From Diplolepis rosae (lineage: Eukaryota > Arthropoda > Insecta > Hymenoptera > Diplolepididae), in NCBI GenBank assembly GCA_030998225.1, contig JAPYXD010000680.1:18302501-18366500 (forward strand): a stretch of DNA of 64,000 bases, given 5' to 3'. How positions within the stretch are numbered: position 1 is the first letter of the stretch; each line of letters starts with the position of its first letter. A model generated the notes under the pieces. That model made no database searches, was not told where the DNA came from, and worked only from the letters and a program-made list of their open reading frames with translations. Positions 20,471-32,083 of this stretch are shown here, in pieces. The translations under genes and the position numbers were made by a program.

Positions 20471-21335
20471 TATTATTATATTCTTATTATTCTTATTTTT
20501 AATTTGTCTCAATTACACAGCCCCACAAAAAGTAAAAATAAAAAAATAGGCAAGAAGTATAGTTCGACGTGTTTTGTGTTGAGTTTTTCAGAACAAGAAT
20601 CTATTTAGTTCAATAACTTTAGTCAAATTACTAAAAATTCCGATATTCATGTTTTTTCGAACGTTACAAGTTAAATTCGACAGCGACTTCGAAACATCTT
20701 TTTCATCGTAGGTACTGTTTGAAAAAACAGTGTACCATAATTTAATAAAACGTCGAATGGAAGTGTATTTCATTAACATAAAAAGCTACTTGGAGTAGCG
20801 AGCTTTTTTACTTTCAAAACTTCTTTTTATCGGCGCTCTTGTTCTTTTTTGTTTATTTGATAGCATGTCTCTTTTGATTGTCCAACAATAGTCAGCCACC
20901 TTTATTCTTCGGATAGAAGCGTGAGTGATCAACTGATATAAGGAATAAGATTCTTTTGCAGTTGCCCGTGATAAAGAACAAATTTCTCGATGTTGTGTAA
21001 TTTAAGGTAGTAACTGTAAAGTCGAAGTTCGAAAAAATAAGAATATCGGCATTTTCAGTAACTTTCCTGCAGTTATTGAACTTAATTAATGGTTATCCTA
21101 AAAAAATTAGTGCAAAACACGGCAAACTATACTTCTTGCCTATTTTTAATTCAAGAAAATCACGTCGTTAGAAAAAAGAATTTTTTTCCCAAAATTCGAA
21201 AATTTTGAGGTTATGTGAAAACTAGGGAAAACAACACAAGACGGCCTTCAGATTTGTGATCAGCGGGTCAGAATCCATAGAAAATAATGGTTCTCATTTC
21301 TAGCTCAAGACACTTTTTTTGTGAGGCTGTGTTAT

Positions 21336-21640
21336 CGATACTCTTTTTTTGTGGTACGTGTGGAATCCGATTATGAAAACCGAGTTGTAATCCTATAGAA
21401 GCTCTCGTGTGATGTAAGATGAGAAAATGACCAAAGCTACTTTTCGGATTACTTCGTCTGTAGGAAACCGATACCTGACAAAAACGCAGCGGTCCTCGAA
21501 ACTGCGGCTGTTTCGTAACTTAGGAATGCGAAGCATATGTGTCTCACGCGAATGATGATTCAGCAAGTTCCCTTGGGAGGATGATATGTAGTGGCAATTA
21601 CAATCGATGCATGAGCAAGACTACTGCATAGTATCTAACT
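21336..21640. other. Unique ordinary-composition stretch
   Basis: Balanced sequence (TCGAAACTGCGGCTGTTTCG and similar) without repeats or convincing frames. Confidence 0.35.
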
Positions 21641-22700
21641 TTTCTAGACAGAAATAAAAGAAATTATCAGACTGACCTTAAAAATCAATATTCATATTTT
21701 TCGTACATTTTTCCTGAAATAATCTAAAATCACACCGGTTGAAGAATTTACACTATTGAAATTTTTGTATTAAATCTAATATGCGCAATTATGAATTTTA
21801 ATATGCATGAAAGTGTTGACAAGACAGTATATTTTCTAGATTCTTTGATAATTTGTAGATCATTAAAACTGGTTGATAATATTTCAAATGAATTTAATCA
21901 TCAATACCACTTCATTTTTTTGTTAATTATGTCAGAAATGCGACGTATAGGGGCAGACTTGAACTGAAAATTTCTCTAAATATGAAAATTCATGACGTGT
22001 TTAAATGCTTGTACTCATTTTTCAAATACTTGGGTGTCTTAAATAATTTAAAGATAAATTTGTATCTATATAAAAGGAAATAATGTACTTTATTATTAAC
22101 CTTCTAGATTTATTGCAAAATAACTTCACTGTTAAAAATTTCTACCGTGATTTCCTGAAACACGTGAGTTTCAGTTACAGTTTCATAAAATTAACATAGA
22201 ATTTCAGAAAATTCAGTTACTTTTCAGTAAATTTCAGAAACAATTTCCTAATTATCAGTTAAAAAGTGTTAAATATTCTGATACTTGGATCTTGAAATTC
22301 TGAAACTTGTAACAGGAATAATTTTACATTTTGGGTAACTGAACTTTTATCCTGTTGCATGTAACTGAAAATTTTATGATAGACTTTATAAAAATTCTAT
22401 TACAGTTTGTTAGTTTTAAGATACATTTTATGAAAATGTAGTTAATTTTCATAACATCAAGAAATATTTTAGAAAATTCAGTACATTTATCGCAATTTTA
22501 AGATACCTTTACTCAAAAATACAAATATCGCCAAATTTTACGTTACCTTTGTAACAAATTCTGTGAGTCGTTAATTTTGTTATATTAAATTTAATATCTC
22601 AGTATATTAAATTTCATACACTGGTGTATTGTTTCACAAATAATATACAGGAATATTAAATTTCATTTACAAATGTACATAAAATTTAATAATTTTTTTA
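21641..22700. repeat. AT-rich dispersed repeat shared with 47640-48480
   Basis: TTATGAATTTTAATATGCAT, TATTTTCTAGATTCTTTGAT and GGTTGATAATA occur in the same order at 21780-21910 and 47690-47820. At 22131 a CACTGTTAAAAATTTCT end starts a block rich in TTTCAG and TTACAG words. It is absent from the other copy and is probably an inserted MITE whose right end I cannot fix (about 22560). Non-coding. Confidence 0.5.
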
Positions 22701-23329
22701 AAAGTGTATTCACACAATTCTAGTTTTTACATCAATTCCATTTTTATACCTGTGTTTAACAGAGTAATATAACGTAATAAACATGTATATTCTTCATAAT
22801 TAAATATCAAAGGTGACGTTCTGCAAAGAAAAGGCTCTAACGCAGGTTAGGAAAATTTTACAGAAGAGGCGATCAAAGAGATAGCCCAACATGAAAACTT
22901 CATAGTATGGCCTCACTTTGTAGTTGAATAATAATTCGAATTTTTTAGATAAATGCAAAAAAAATTGTTTGAAAAGAGGGACTCAAAGCTATCAATTGTA
23001 TTGGAAATCTGAAAATCGATTTTTTTCACGTTAGGGCCTTTTCTTCGAACGTCATAAATGATCATGCCGAAAATGTATTCGTTATAAAGTTTGATTCCGC
23101 TAAATATTATCTAAAAAAAGATACTAAAGGAAAAATAAAATAATTTTTTGGCTGGATGATCTTTAGGATAATCAAAGATCTGTTAATGTAAATGTTTTCT
23201 ATTCATGAATCATGTCAAAAACGTGTTCATTAATGTCTTCTTTATAAGAGAAACGAAAAATATCTGATTCGTGACATGTTCTTTTAATAATGTAGACAAT
23301 GGCAAACATTTCAAACTCAACCATCTATC
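22701..23329. other. AT-rich sequence with no recognisable feature
   Basis: No repeat match within the window. A 72-codon minus-strand frame (23210-23428) overlaps the start of the satellite that follows and is not credible as a gene. Confidence 0.4.
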
Positions 23330-24290
23330 AGTATATGAAATATCCTGAACTTCTTTAAAATATTCTAAATTACTTTCAAATATTATAAAGTTTGTGAGGT
23401 GTCTCAAAGTATGTAAAATATAAAACATAAAATTAAAATACTTGTATGCTAAAGTATATAAAATATCTTGAAGTACTTTGAGATATGCTAAAGTACCTTC
23501 AAATATTCTAAAGAATGTGAAATATTCTATAACACATTAGAATATCCTTAAGTATATTAAATATATTCAAAGACACAGAAGCATGCTGAAAAGTGTAAAA
23601 TTTCTTAAAGTACTTTGAAAAATTCCGAAGTGTCTTGGAATGTCCTAAAGTATGTGCAATATCTGAAAGTACATTGAAGTATGCTAAAGTGTGTAAAATA
23701 CATTAAAATACTTCAAAGTATGATGATATTCTCCCATATATTCTGAAGTACTTTGAGATATTTTAAAGAATATGAAATATTCTGTAACACTATGAAATAT
23801 ATTAAAATACATTGAAGCATGCTGGAAAGTGCAAAATATCTTAAATTACTTTGAAAAATTCTGAAGTAATTTGGAAAGTCCTAAAGTATGTTTAATATCT
23901 AAAAGAACATTGAAGTATGCTTATGTATCTAAAATACATTAAAATACTTCAAGATATGATGAAATACCTCAACACATCCTAAAGTAATCGGAATATTCTG
24001 AAGTACCTTCAAATACTTGAAAGAATATGAAATATTCTGTCACACTATGAAATATACTAAAATACATCAAAGCATGCTGAAATTTGTGAAATATATTAAA
24101 GTACTTTGAAAATGTCTGAAGTGCCTTGGAATGTCTTAAAGTATTTGAATTATCTAAAAGTATATTGAAGTATGCTTAAGGATGTAAAATATATTAAAAT
24201 ACTTCAAAGTATGATGGGATACCTCAATACATCCTAAACTATTTCGAATATTCTAAAGTACTTTGGAATATCCCGAAGTCAATCAGTTCT
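23330..24290. repeat. Degenerate satellite of AAAGTACTTTGAAATATTC-type units
   Basis: The basic unit of about 20-25 bases (words AAAGTACTTTGA, GAAATATTCTA, GAAGTATGCTAAAGT) is repeated through nearly 1 kb. A higher-order unit is visible: GCATGCTG occurs at 23581, 23817 and 24072, each time followed by AAGTACTTTGAAAA-like and TTGGAATGTC-like phrases. That gives periods of about 236 and 255 bp. Units are well diverged, so the array is old. No coding. Confidence 0.8.
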
Positions 24291-25775
24291 TTGATATTAA
24301 TTTTGATTAATGGAATTCAACTTCAAAAAATATATTGAAGACTGTACATTTCATAACGATAAGAAAAATAAAATTAAAACAGTCCCCACCCATTTCTAAA
24401 AATCATTTTACAATTTTGTCTTTTTTCTTCTAAATACGGGCTGTGTGAAACCTTTAATTCGCAATTTCCTAGCAATTAGGTATCTAATTACATATTCTAT
24501 TATGATTTCCATATAATTTTGCCTCCAGAATACTTTATGATCATAAATATTGAAAAACTTACCAAGTATAACTAATTAAATCAAGGGTCGATACAATTAA
24601 CCATTTTAATTATTGAAATTCTTAATATATTTTTTCATTAAAAATTGAAAATTGATTTTTGCGTAATAATTTCAATGCATGTATTTCGATATCCTGGCAG
24701 ACTAGTCGTTCATCACCCCTTCATTTTGCTCTCTCTTCCTCTTACTCTCTTTGTGTCTTTCTGTCCTTCTTTTGCGGCTTCGTCCTGAGGATCCTCTCCT
24801 CCCTTTTTCCTTTACGTGACGAGCACGCCGAACATCCAACATCCATCGCTCGATATGTACCCTTAGGTCCCGTTCACAACCCCGCACGCATCGTAAGAAG
24901 CGGCTTTGCCTCCTCTAACACTCTGCAACCCATCGAACGATATGTAAATAAAATCAATACCATTGTTTCGCGGTTTCTATAACGAAATCAGGTTCTACTC
25001 TATTTGCTTCCGATTCCCGTGGGGAGATTATGTCAGTTCCCTTTTTAATTAACCATAAACAATTCCATTTTATCAGAGATTTCTCTTTCAGTAAATTTAC
25101 TTTCATGAAAAAAATTTCATATTGAAGTACAAGTGCTGTAAAGTTTGATAATCAACATTTTACATGATACTTCAGTATCAACTGTACATTTATTATGCAT
25201 TTCTCTTCTATTTAATAAGTAGATTATTTATTATCTTCTTCTTAATATTTATGGCAGTTTAGGGAATTATCCTATTCCAAAGAGGGTGGTTAAGGTTTTT
25301 CTTGAGATAAAGCAACCCGCTATACATATGCCTATTATATTTTCTTGAATCCGACACATCTATCATACGCAACTGGACTCGGAACTCGCTAACGTTTACA
25401 CATACAAAACACTTCTTATTCTCGGTCGCAAATAATGCAAACATAAAAACATACGTTGGGCTTTTCCCTCTTCTCCTGATATCCCGAGGGATCCCTAGAA
25501 CGGAAAAAGTCTTTTGACGTGACAGTAACGTCTGACACCTTCAGAAATGTGCGCAAATGTGTCTTTCCAAATGCCACTTTTATCAGTAACAATTTCCCGA
25601 AAGAGGAGATTCAATCCATTGTCAGATATCTTTAAATATTTTATTGCCTACCAAACTACGAGCTACAAATCTACTATTAATATATTTCATTTCAAGAATG
25701 ATCACTCGTAACTCTTGAATGAATAAAAAAATGATGATCATTAAAAATAATTTAATTCACTCCAAGAAAAAAAAA
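24291..25775. other. Unassigned; pyrimidine-rich island near 24700-25010
   Basis: 24700-24960 has ordinary composition with a pyrimidine-rich start (CTCTCTTCCTCTTACTCTCT). It is covered by a 107-codon plus-strand frame (24659-24982) whose residues are low-complexity at the start and match no family I know. 25250-25620 is also balanced. A missed exon cannot be ruled out, but splice signals are not diagnostic here. Confidence 0.35.
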
Positions 25776-25957
25776 TCTTTTTTGTCCTCCGTACACCGAA
25801 AATTAGCCTTGGTGTCGTTTTGCGTGCGGAGAATTCATCTTCCCGCACTAGTGCTAGAAAACTTCAAGTGTGCGGAAAATTAAAACAAATTTAAAATTGT
25901 ACCGTACTAGTGCCGAAAAATTAACTTTCCACTCGCAAAACGACACCGACTCGGTTA
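25776..25957. repeat. GTGCGGAAA / GTGTCGTTTTGCG repeat family, copy 1
   Basis: Starts TTTTTGTCCTCCGTACACCG and runs through GGTGTCGTTTTGCGTGCGG, CCGCACTAGTGC and CTTTCCACTCGCAAAACGAC to CACCGACTCGG. The two GTGTCGTTTTGCG segments face each other, so the unit is an inverted repeat with a CACTAGTG core. Other copies are at 35455, 36757, 41567 and 49545. Confidence 0.75.
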
Positions 25958-26120
25958 ACTCACGGTATAAATTTCGTACTTTGTATTTTCTGCCAGCTTG
26001 GACAATATTTTCACCGAATTTCGAGCGCCTGTCGCCTTTTTCGATAAAATTCCACAATTGTAACCGGGAATCTTTTTCCTTTAAAACCATCCTAATTCCG
26101 CCCAAAAATTATGAGCCCAG

Positions 26121-26339
26121 TCTCTAAATTTGAATCAGTCAAAATCTACTAATTATCTGCGAAATTTGACTGATTCAAATAGCTAAAAAGAGGTTACTGT
26201 AAATCAGTCAAATTTCACTGATTATTGCAGTGAAAATTGACTGATTTAACAGTGAAAAATATTTTTTCACTGGTGAATCAGTGAAAAGGCAAATCACTGA
26301 TTCAATCAGTGAAAATTTGACTGATTCAGATTTAGAGAG
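26121..26339. mobile_element. 219-bp CTCTCTAAA MITE with AATCAGTC repeats, copy 2
   Basis: Same internal order as the element at 4331-4550: AATCAGTCAAAATCTACT, AATAGCTAAAAAGAGGTTAC, GGCAAATCACTGATTC and CTGATTCAGATTTAGAGAG. The first base of the left terminus is lost or changed, and flanking TA is not present, so the ends have decayed. Confidence 0.82.
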
Positions 26340-27021
26340 CATGTCATCACCGGTTCAATCCGTTCAAATCCGGCTCACAATTATTACATCTTCAGCTAAA
26401 AGGAAGTTTAAAATCGAACTTTACCGACGATCACCTTTTAAAGTAAGTTCAAACGCTTTATAGCCATCGAAAACGGTTTTAGACACTTTAAATAACGTTC
26501 TTAATTTCTACACTGGGTTCCTTTCCAAAACTTTCTTCATGGTACTCGAAATATTGACAATTGCTATATTGTATTGCTGTACCCGACACAAATCAATAAT
26601 CGATCAGGGCGAATGGAATAAAAATGAGTAGATATTTCACGGGTAATCGTCAACAGAACCTGTATGCATTTAGTTGGCGCTACTTTCATCCAGTTGAAAA
26701 ATGAGTTAGTCTTGCCAATAATTCTGGTGATAGTGAGAGAGAAAGTGAGTGAGAGAGTAAAATTGTCGGCGGCAGGCAGACGTCACGTCGCAATTTTAAT
26801 TTGCAGCCTAAAAGGTTTCGTCGGGACAGATATAATTTACAACCCAGCGACTGTCCTTCTCATTTGCTCTCTTACATGTAAATTGCCAGCCGAAAATTTT
26901 AATTGTTTGAAATTTACTATCACCGCATGATCCTTTGATGTCTAATAGTAATTATTTATGTGTTTATTCCTTAATTTCTTATTTCCTGCATTTAACACCT
27001 TCAGTTTAGTCATTTCCTGTC
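26340..27021. other. Unique ordinary-composition stretch
   Basis: Balanced sequence with a short purine run (GTGAGAGAGAAAGTGAGTGAGAGAG region near 26730). It holds 60- and 88-codon plus-strand frames without a recognisable domain. No repeat match within the window. Confidence 0.35.
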
Positions 27022-27180
27022 TACACTGAGAGACTTTTCGTTAGAGTAAATCATAAAAATGAATTATATTTTAGTATGATACAGTTTCATAATGAGGCAA
27101 ACAGGGTTTACGTATCAGATATTAATATCGTTGTTTTTAAGCGACAAAGTTAAAATTTTCGTTTGAATAAATAGAATATA

Positions 27181-27996
27181 CAGTACCGGTTAGAATTGTG
27201 AGACCACCTGTTTGCTCTTTTGATTAAATTCAAAGCTATCAAAATTCTTCATAAAATGAGCCCAGCATGAATTCGTTTTGTTAAATTTTGAAGAAAATAT
27301 TGCAGAAATAATCAAAATTGCAATACTTTCTTAAATTTTAAATAACTTTCGAAATAATCAATATTTTTTAATGTTCTTGGACTAATTTTAAAGCTAAATT
27401 TCTACAAAATCGAACTAAATTCTTAGAATTAATGTGTAATTTTTTTCTTACATACTGCTCGAGGTTAAAGTTCAGATATAAAGGATGGAAAAATTTTAAT
27501 ATTACTTTTGCTGAGAAAAACATTTTTATAAGATATATAAAACATATAATCATAAATTTTCTATAGAATCCCCTTGAAATATATATTTATGTGATTTTTA
27601 TTATGATTTACCTACAGATGAAATATGTTCAAAATTCCCCTACTTTTTTATTACAATTTCAACTCTTTGGATTATGCAAAGAAAAATTATTTATTAATAA
27701 AGAGAATTTACTGCAAGTTTGTAGAATCTTAATCTTTTTTAGATTTTTTTAACATTAAAAAATGTTGATTGTTTCGAAAGTTATTTAAAATTTAAGAAAA
27801 CATTGAAATTTTGGCTTTTTTTACAATAACTTCTTCAAAATTTAACGAAGCAACTTCATTCCAGACTAATTTTAAAGATAATTTTTATGGCTTTCACATT
27901 ATTAAGAGTACAAATTTCATCACTCACAGAATTTAAATTAAGATAATTTAAGCAATCATCAAAAAACGGGTGGTCCCAAAATTTTGACCGGTAGTG
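27181..27996. mobile_element. Tc1/mariner-like MITE (CAGTACCGGT ends), second copy
   Basis: CAGTACCGGTTAGAATTGTG at the left, and AAAATTTTGACCGGTAGTG at the right, with TA outside both. It shares internal phrases with the copy at 9761 (TGAGCCCAGCATGAATTCG, TTTTGAAGAA, AAGTTATTTAAAATTTAAG). It interrupts the left arm of the larger element. The intact right arm reads AATGGAATTATA through (TA)n to TTCTACTAACTATTATAAAA (reverse complement), showing the uninterrupted state. About 816 bp, non-coding. Confidence 0.87.
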
Positions 27997-28340
27997 TATA
28001 TTTTACTAACTATTATAAAACCTACGAGAATTTGAAATTCATTATATCAAAGTTGCGAAGCGAAACAAAGAATATGTGAATCTGAAAACCACTGTATAAA
28101 AAATCACTCACTCCACCAAAAGGTTTGACTTTCAGAAGTGACGGCTTCGGATTAAGAATTCCTGTGTGTTTTTCTAACGCGTTCAAAACAAAAGGAAAAT
28201 AGAGGGAAGAGCCTTGGCACTGAGAAGAGATTTTATTGCACTTATTCATATTATGGCATCGAAATTCAATATAGTCATAACAGTCTTTAAAACATGTATA
28301 AGAAAAATTGACTAAGCGTATCAAAGGGCAAATCAGGAGT

Positions 28341-28987
28341 ATCAGGCAAAAAAAGATAATTTTGCTTTCAAGAATAGCAATATTATTATTGAAGGACTAA
28401 TTTCAAAGAGAAAAGAATAATTTTCATAAAAAAAATTTGAAACACAAAAAAATAATTTTATTAATAAATTTTATTTTCCCCCAAACTTATTTTCTTAGCG
28501 CTTCGAGTCAAATTTTTAATAATGATGCAATTATAATAAATCACAGTTCATTTTTTTGGGGAAAAGATTTTCTACAACATGACCGTTTCCTATTTTTGAA
28601 ATTGAATTAATTATTATCAAATACAGCAATTTGTTTATAAAAAATTTGTTTTGAAAAATTGTTTTTTTTTATAATTTCTGCCATTAAAGAATTCATTTTC
28701 AAAAATTGGAAACGGTCGAGTTGCAGAAGAATCTTTTTCCTAAAAAAATGACCCGTGATTTATTAGAATCGCATCATTTTCAAAAATTTGGCTCGAAGCG
28801 ATAAGAAAATAAGTTTGGGCAAGAATAAAATTTATTAATAAAATTATTTTTTTGTGCTTCAATTTTTTTTCATGAAAAATAATCTTTTCTCTTTCAAACT
28901 AGCCCTTCAATAATAATATTACTATTCTTGAAAACAAAATTATCTATTTTTGCCTGAGGTCTAATTTTCGTGAACGAACTACCTTAA
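28341..28987. mobile_element. TTAAGGTAGTT fold-back MITE, copy 1 (left end lost)
   Basis: Long near-palindrome. The left arm has AGATAATTTTGCTTTCAAGA, ATAGCAATATTATTATTGAA and AATAATTTTATTAATAAATT, mirrored on the right. The right end is complete: CTGAGGTCTAATTTTCGTG, ACGAACTACC, TTAA. The left terminus stops at CAGGCAAAAA. The centre includes GACCGTTTCC and GGAAACGGTC. It lies in the loop of the element at 27024-29890. Confidence 0.8.
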
Positions 28988-29892
28988 AACCGCTGAAAAC
29001 ATCAGAACAAAATGTTTATCCCATTATGTAATTTACATATTTTGGAATCTGAAAAATATAGCTTCACAGTAAGCAAGATAAAATTTTTTTTTTAAATTTC
29101 CTTTTTCCAAAAAAATGCAAAAACAATATTCAAACTGAAAAATTTATATGAAAATGTTTTTTTTTTTCAAAATAGTTAGAGCCATTGAAAAGAACGGTAA
29201 AAAGCTACGAAAACCAATATACGCAAGACATGATTTTTAAAAAAAAATGCAAGTTATAATTTTTTCAAAAAATGTGTTCAAGTGAAAAGTGTAAACTTAC
29301 TACCCCTGTAATTTATTAACTGTAGGTGCTAATGCAAAATTATTTTCAGAATTATGATTGCGTATCTATAGTACAACATTTTTTGAAAATTTCAGAAAAT
29401 TTAGAACAAGGAAATTTCTTTGGTGGTTCACTTGACAAATTTTGCCCCAAATAAGGTATGATAAATTTGTGTATGTGTTTCCACTGAAACCTCCCCTCTT
29501 CTCAATTATAAAGCTCCCCTCTATCTTCCTTTTGTTTTGCACGCTTTAGAAAAAGACACAAGAATTCATAATCCGGAGCCGTCACTTCTGAAGGTCAAAC
29601 CTTTTGGTAGAGTGAATGATTCTTCATATAGTGGTTTTCAGATTCACATATTCTTTGTTTCGCTTCGCAACTTTGATATAGTGAATTTCAAATTCTCGTA
29701 GGTTTTATAATAGTTAGTAGAATATATATATATATAATTCCATTTATTCAAACGAAAACATTAAATTTGCCGCTTGAAAACCACTATGTTGATATCTGAT
29801 ACGTAATCCCTGTTTGCTTCACTTTGAAACGATATCATACTAAAATATAATTCACTTTTATGATTTACTCTAATGAAAAGTCTCTCAGTGTA

Positions 29893-30632
29893 TATTCACT
29901 TCTGTGTCGAAAAAATTTGAATAATTTTGAGACACTTAATTAAACTCGATGTATTCGTTTGAGTCGAGACAAGAGAATCTAAAGGAAAAGAAAAAATGAA
30001 GAAAGCAGACAATCTGCTAATTTGTTAAGTCTGTACGTAAAGAGAGTCTCAGCTCTGATTAATTGCTCGTAATAGAAAAACGAGTGGCTTGGACTGCCTC
30101 ATAACATTTACAACGACACAAAAAAATAAGCTGGCGTATCCCAGTGAAAGCTGGAGATCTCTATTAAAAGCTGGGTTCTCTAAAAAGTTGGTTTTAAAAA
30201 TAAACGTCAAATGATGCACGCATATTTCATTCATTCACACAAAGCACGTCACCCTTATTTCACTCTACCTCATCCTTTTTTTCATTTCTCGTTTCTCACC
30301 TCTTTCATTCTCATGTTCTCGATCTTCTTCCTCACACTCTTTTAGCATTCAAGTAGAGAAATGATGTAAAAAGAGAAATGAAGGAATTGAGAAAAGTAAA
30401 TAAATGGTAGAGTCCCAAACAGGAAACACCAAGGGATCTCTAATATTCACAGAGACTTGAAAAGAATAGTATTTAATGAGTAATAAGAATTACGCCTTAT
30501 TATTTAAACTCATAAATATGTTGAGTCGTTACTTTCATCTGAAAATCTGTTTCAATGTGTTATAACTTTATGTGAATACTTTTTGAGAACTTTTAGCTAG
30601 TTAATTGGAATGAAAGCTTTTTTATTTATGAT
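29893..30632. other. Unassigned sequence
   Basis: Mixed composition with a pyrimidine-rich part near 30260-30340. A 61-codon minus-strand frame has no recognisable domain. No repeats were seen. Confidence 0.35.
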
Positions 30633-31700
30633 ATTTATTTTTTTCCAAATATTTAAAAAAGGAAACACATTCGTAGATTTTATTCAAGAAAACGATTTTT
30701 GATTTCAACGCGTATTTCGTATTTTTGTTAAAAAATGGAATTTTTGATTTTCAATATGTGTTGTTGAAATTGAAACATAAAGTAGTCATCTTGTCAGAAA
30801 ATGTCTAAAAGAGAATTTCTTTAAAAATCGAGGTGTTAAAAATGGATTTATAAAAACGTATTGCTTGGTAAACAATTTATATGCATTTACTTTTTGAAAA
30901 TAATTATAATCTGAAAGAATTACATTGATTTTTATAACAACATATAATTCAAAAATCTGCCCGCTGCGCGGGCACATTCTTTTCGCTGGCCAATTTTAGT
31001 GCGCGATTCGATCGTCACGCTCCTTTCTGTTTGTACCTCGCGCTTCGCGCTCGGTCTTATATTCTTCTGTAACTTTCTAACAAATTACATTATTTAAGTA
31101 ATTTATTTTCTTCCAAATATCTCAGTAAGGAAAAACAATCGTAGACTTCATTTGAACAAACGATTTTGCATTTTAACGCTTATTTCGTATCTCAAATATT
31201 TTGTTTAATAAATTGAATTTTTCGAATTTATTCGTATTTTCATATTTCATATATTATGGTTAAAAAATTTAATTTTCGATTTTGAATAGTATTTTTTCAA
31301 TATAAAAAGGAAAGCATACATCTTATAAAAAAATGTTGCGATTTGAATTTGTAGATATTCTTGTAGTAAACAATTTTTTATCATAACGTTTTTTTCATGT
31401 CTCGTATAATTTAACTGGAAAATAGAATTAAGATTTTGACTTTCTCCAAGTTTTAACATACTGTAACTTTCCTAATTTTGGTTTAATCACAAAATATTAT
31501 AAGGATTATTAGTAGAAATGTTTCAGCACTGTCAGGAACGAATATTTCAATTTTCGATTAAAAAAAAAATGCTCTTATTTTAAAAATTTTGCTCCGATGT
31601 GGCTGGTTAACGAACTCGTCCTTTATTTTGGGGCCTTCAAGAGATGTGCCAAATTTCAATCCAATGCGATAATTCTATCGAGAGTCACGTGTTTCTGGAA
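30633..31700 (-). mobile_element. (GTCT)n-head 1.1-kb repeat family, copy 5 (reverse, degenerate)
   Basis: A body unit with TTCGTAGATTTTATTC comes first, then a GC-rich module with a GCCCGCTGCGCGGGC hairpin (about 30958-31055, CTCGCGCTTCGCGCTCGG). Further body units follow (TTATTTCGTATCTCAAATAT, TTGTAGATATTCTTGTAG), then part of the head (ATGTGGCTGGTTAACGAAC, AATTCTATCGAGAGT). The (GTCT)n tract and the outer TIR are missing. Two copies may be merged here, since the GC module sits inside. Confidence 0.65.
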
Positions 31701-32079
31701 ATTACGTCTCATATGACGCTTTTTCTTCGTTTACTATGATAGCCTTCTACTTGAAAGTATGAACACACCATCCAAAAATTGGGATTGATAAAAAGTGAGA
31801 TACTAATTTAAATTGATAAAAAGTTGACTAATTTTTAGTCATTTTCTACTTATTCAATTAATACATACAAGTCTCTTCGCAAGTTATCAGCAAACAATGT
31901 ATAATAATTAGTATAAATTTTCATCAATTCCAATTAGTGTCCCATGTTTTATTAATTGAGTTTACTTTTCATTAGTAGAAATTTGGAGAATTAATCTATC
32001 TGTTAAGATATAATTTGATATCTTTACAAAAAATATACTTTCCTTACAAAACGCTTGTGAAGTGAATAATATGACTTAT
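31701..32079. other. AT-rich sequence with no recognisable feature
   Basis: Contains loose direct words (TTGATAAAAAGT twice near 31790-31830) and nothing else of note. Confidence 0.35.
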
Positions 32080-32083
32080 TTAA

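Larger units (their letters stand above)
18379..21335. repeat. Large inverted repeat (fold-back) interrupted by a monomer-array element
   Basis: The left arm at 18396-18588 contains CACAAAAAAAGTGTC, GAATCTGAAGGCCGT and TTCACATAACCTCAAAAT. It pairs with the right arm at about 21150-21335. Pairing resumes at 20540-20680 (ATAGGCAAGAAGTATAGTT, CCGATATTC) with about 20990-21145. The arms are thus about 340 bp and the left one is split by the array. A 25-base stretch ending CTCAATTACACAG is repeated exactly at 18379-18403 and 20496-20520. So a piece of the left terminus is duplicated next to the array. The arms are diverged and non-coding. Confidence 0.72.
27024..29890. mobile_element. 2.9-kb long-inverted-repeat element with CACTGAGAGACTTTTCG ends
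   Basis: CACTGAGAGACTTTTCGTTA at the left is matched by TAATGAAAAGTCTCTCAGTG at the right, with TA on both sides. The arms run on through TATTTTAGTATGATA, TACGTATCAGATAT, TTTCGTTTGAATAAAT, CCTACGAGAATTTGAAATTC and AGTTGCGAAGCGAAACAAAG to TTTTGTTTTGCACG, several hundred bases in all. The left arm is interrupted by the Tc1-like MITE (27181-27996), and the loop contains a TTAA fold-back MITE (28341-28987). No transposase frame is present. Confidence 0.88.

Noticed and set aside
24659..24982. 107-codon frame in a pyrimidine-rich island
   Set aside because: Low-complexity start, no recognised domain, an overlapping frame on the other strand, and no diagnostic splice or start context.
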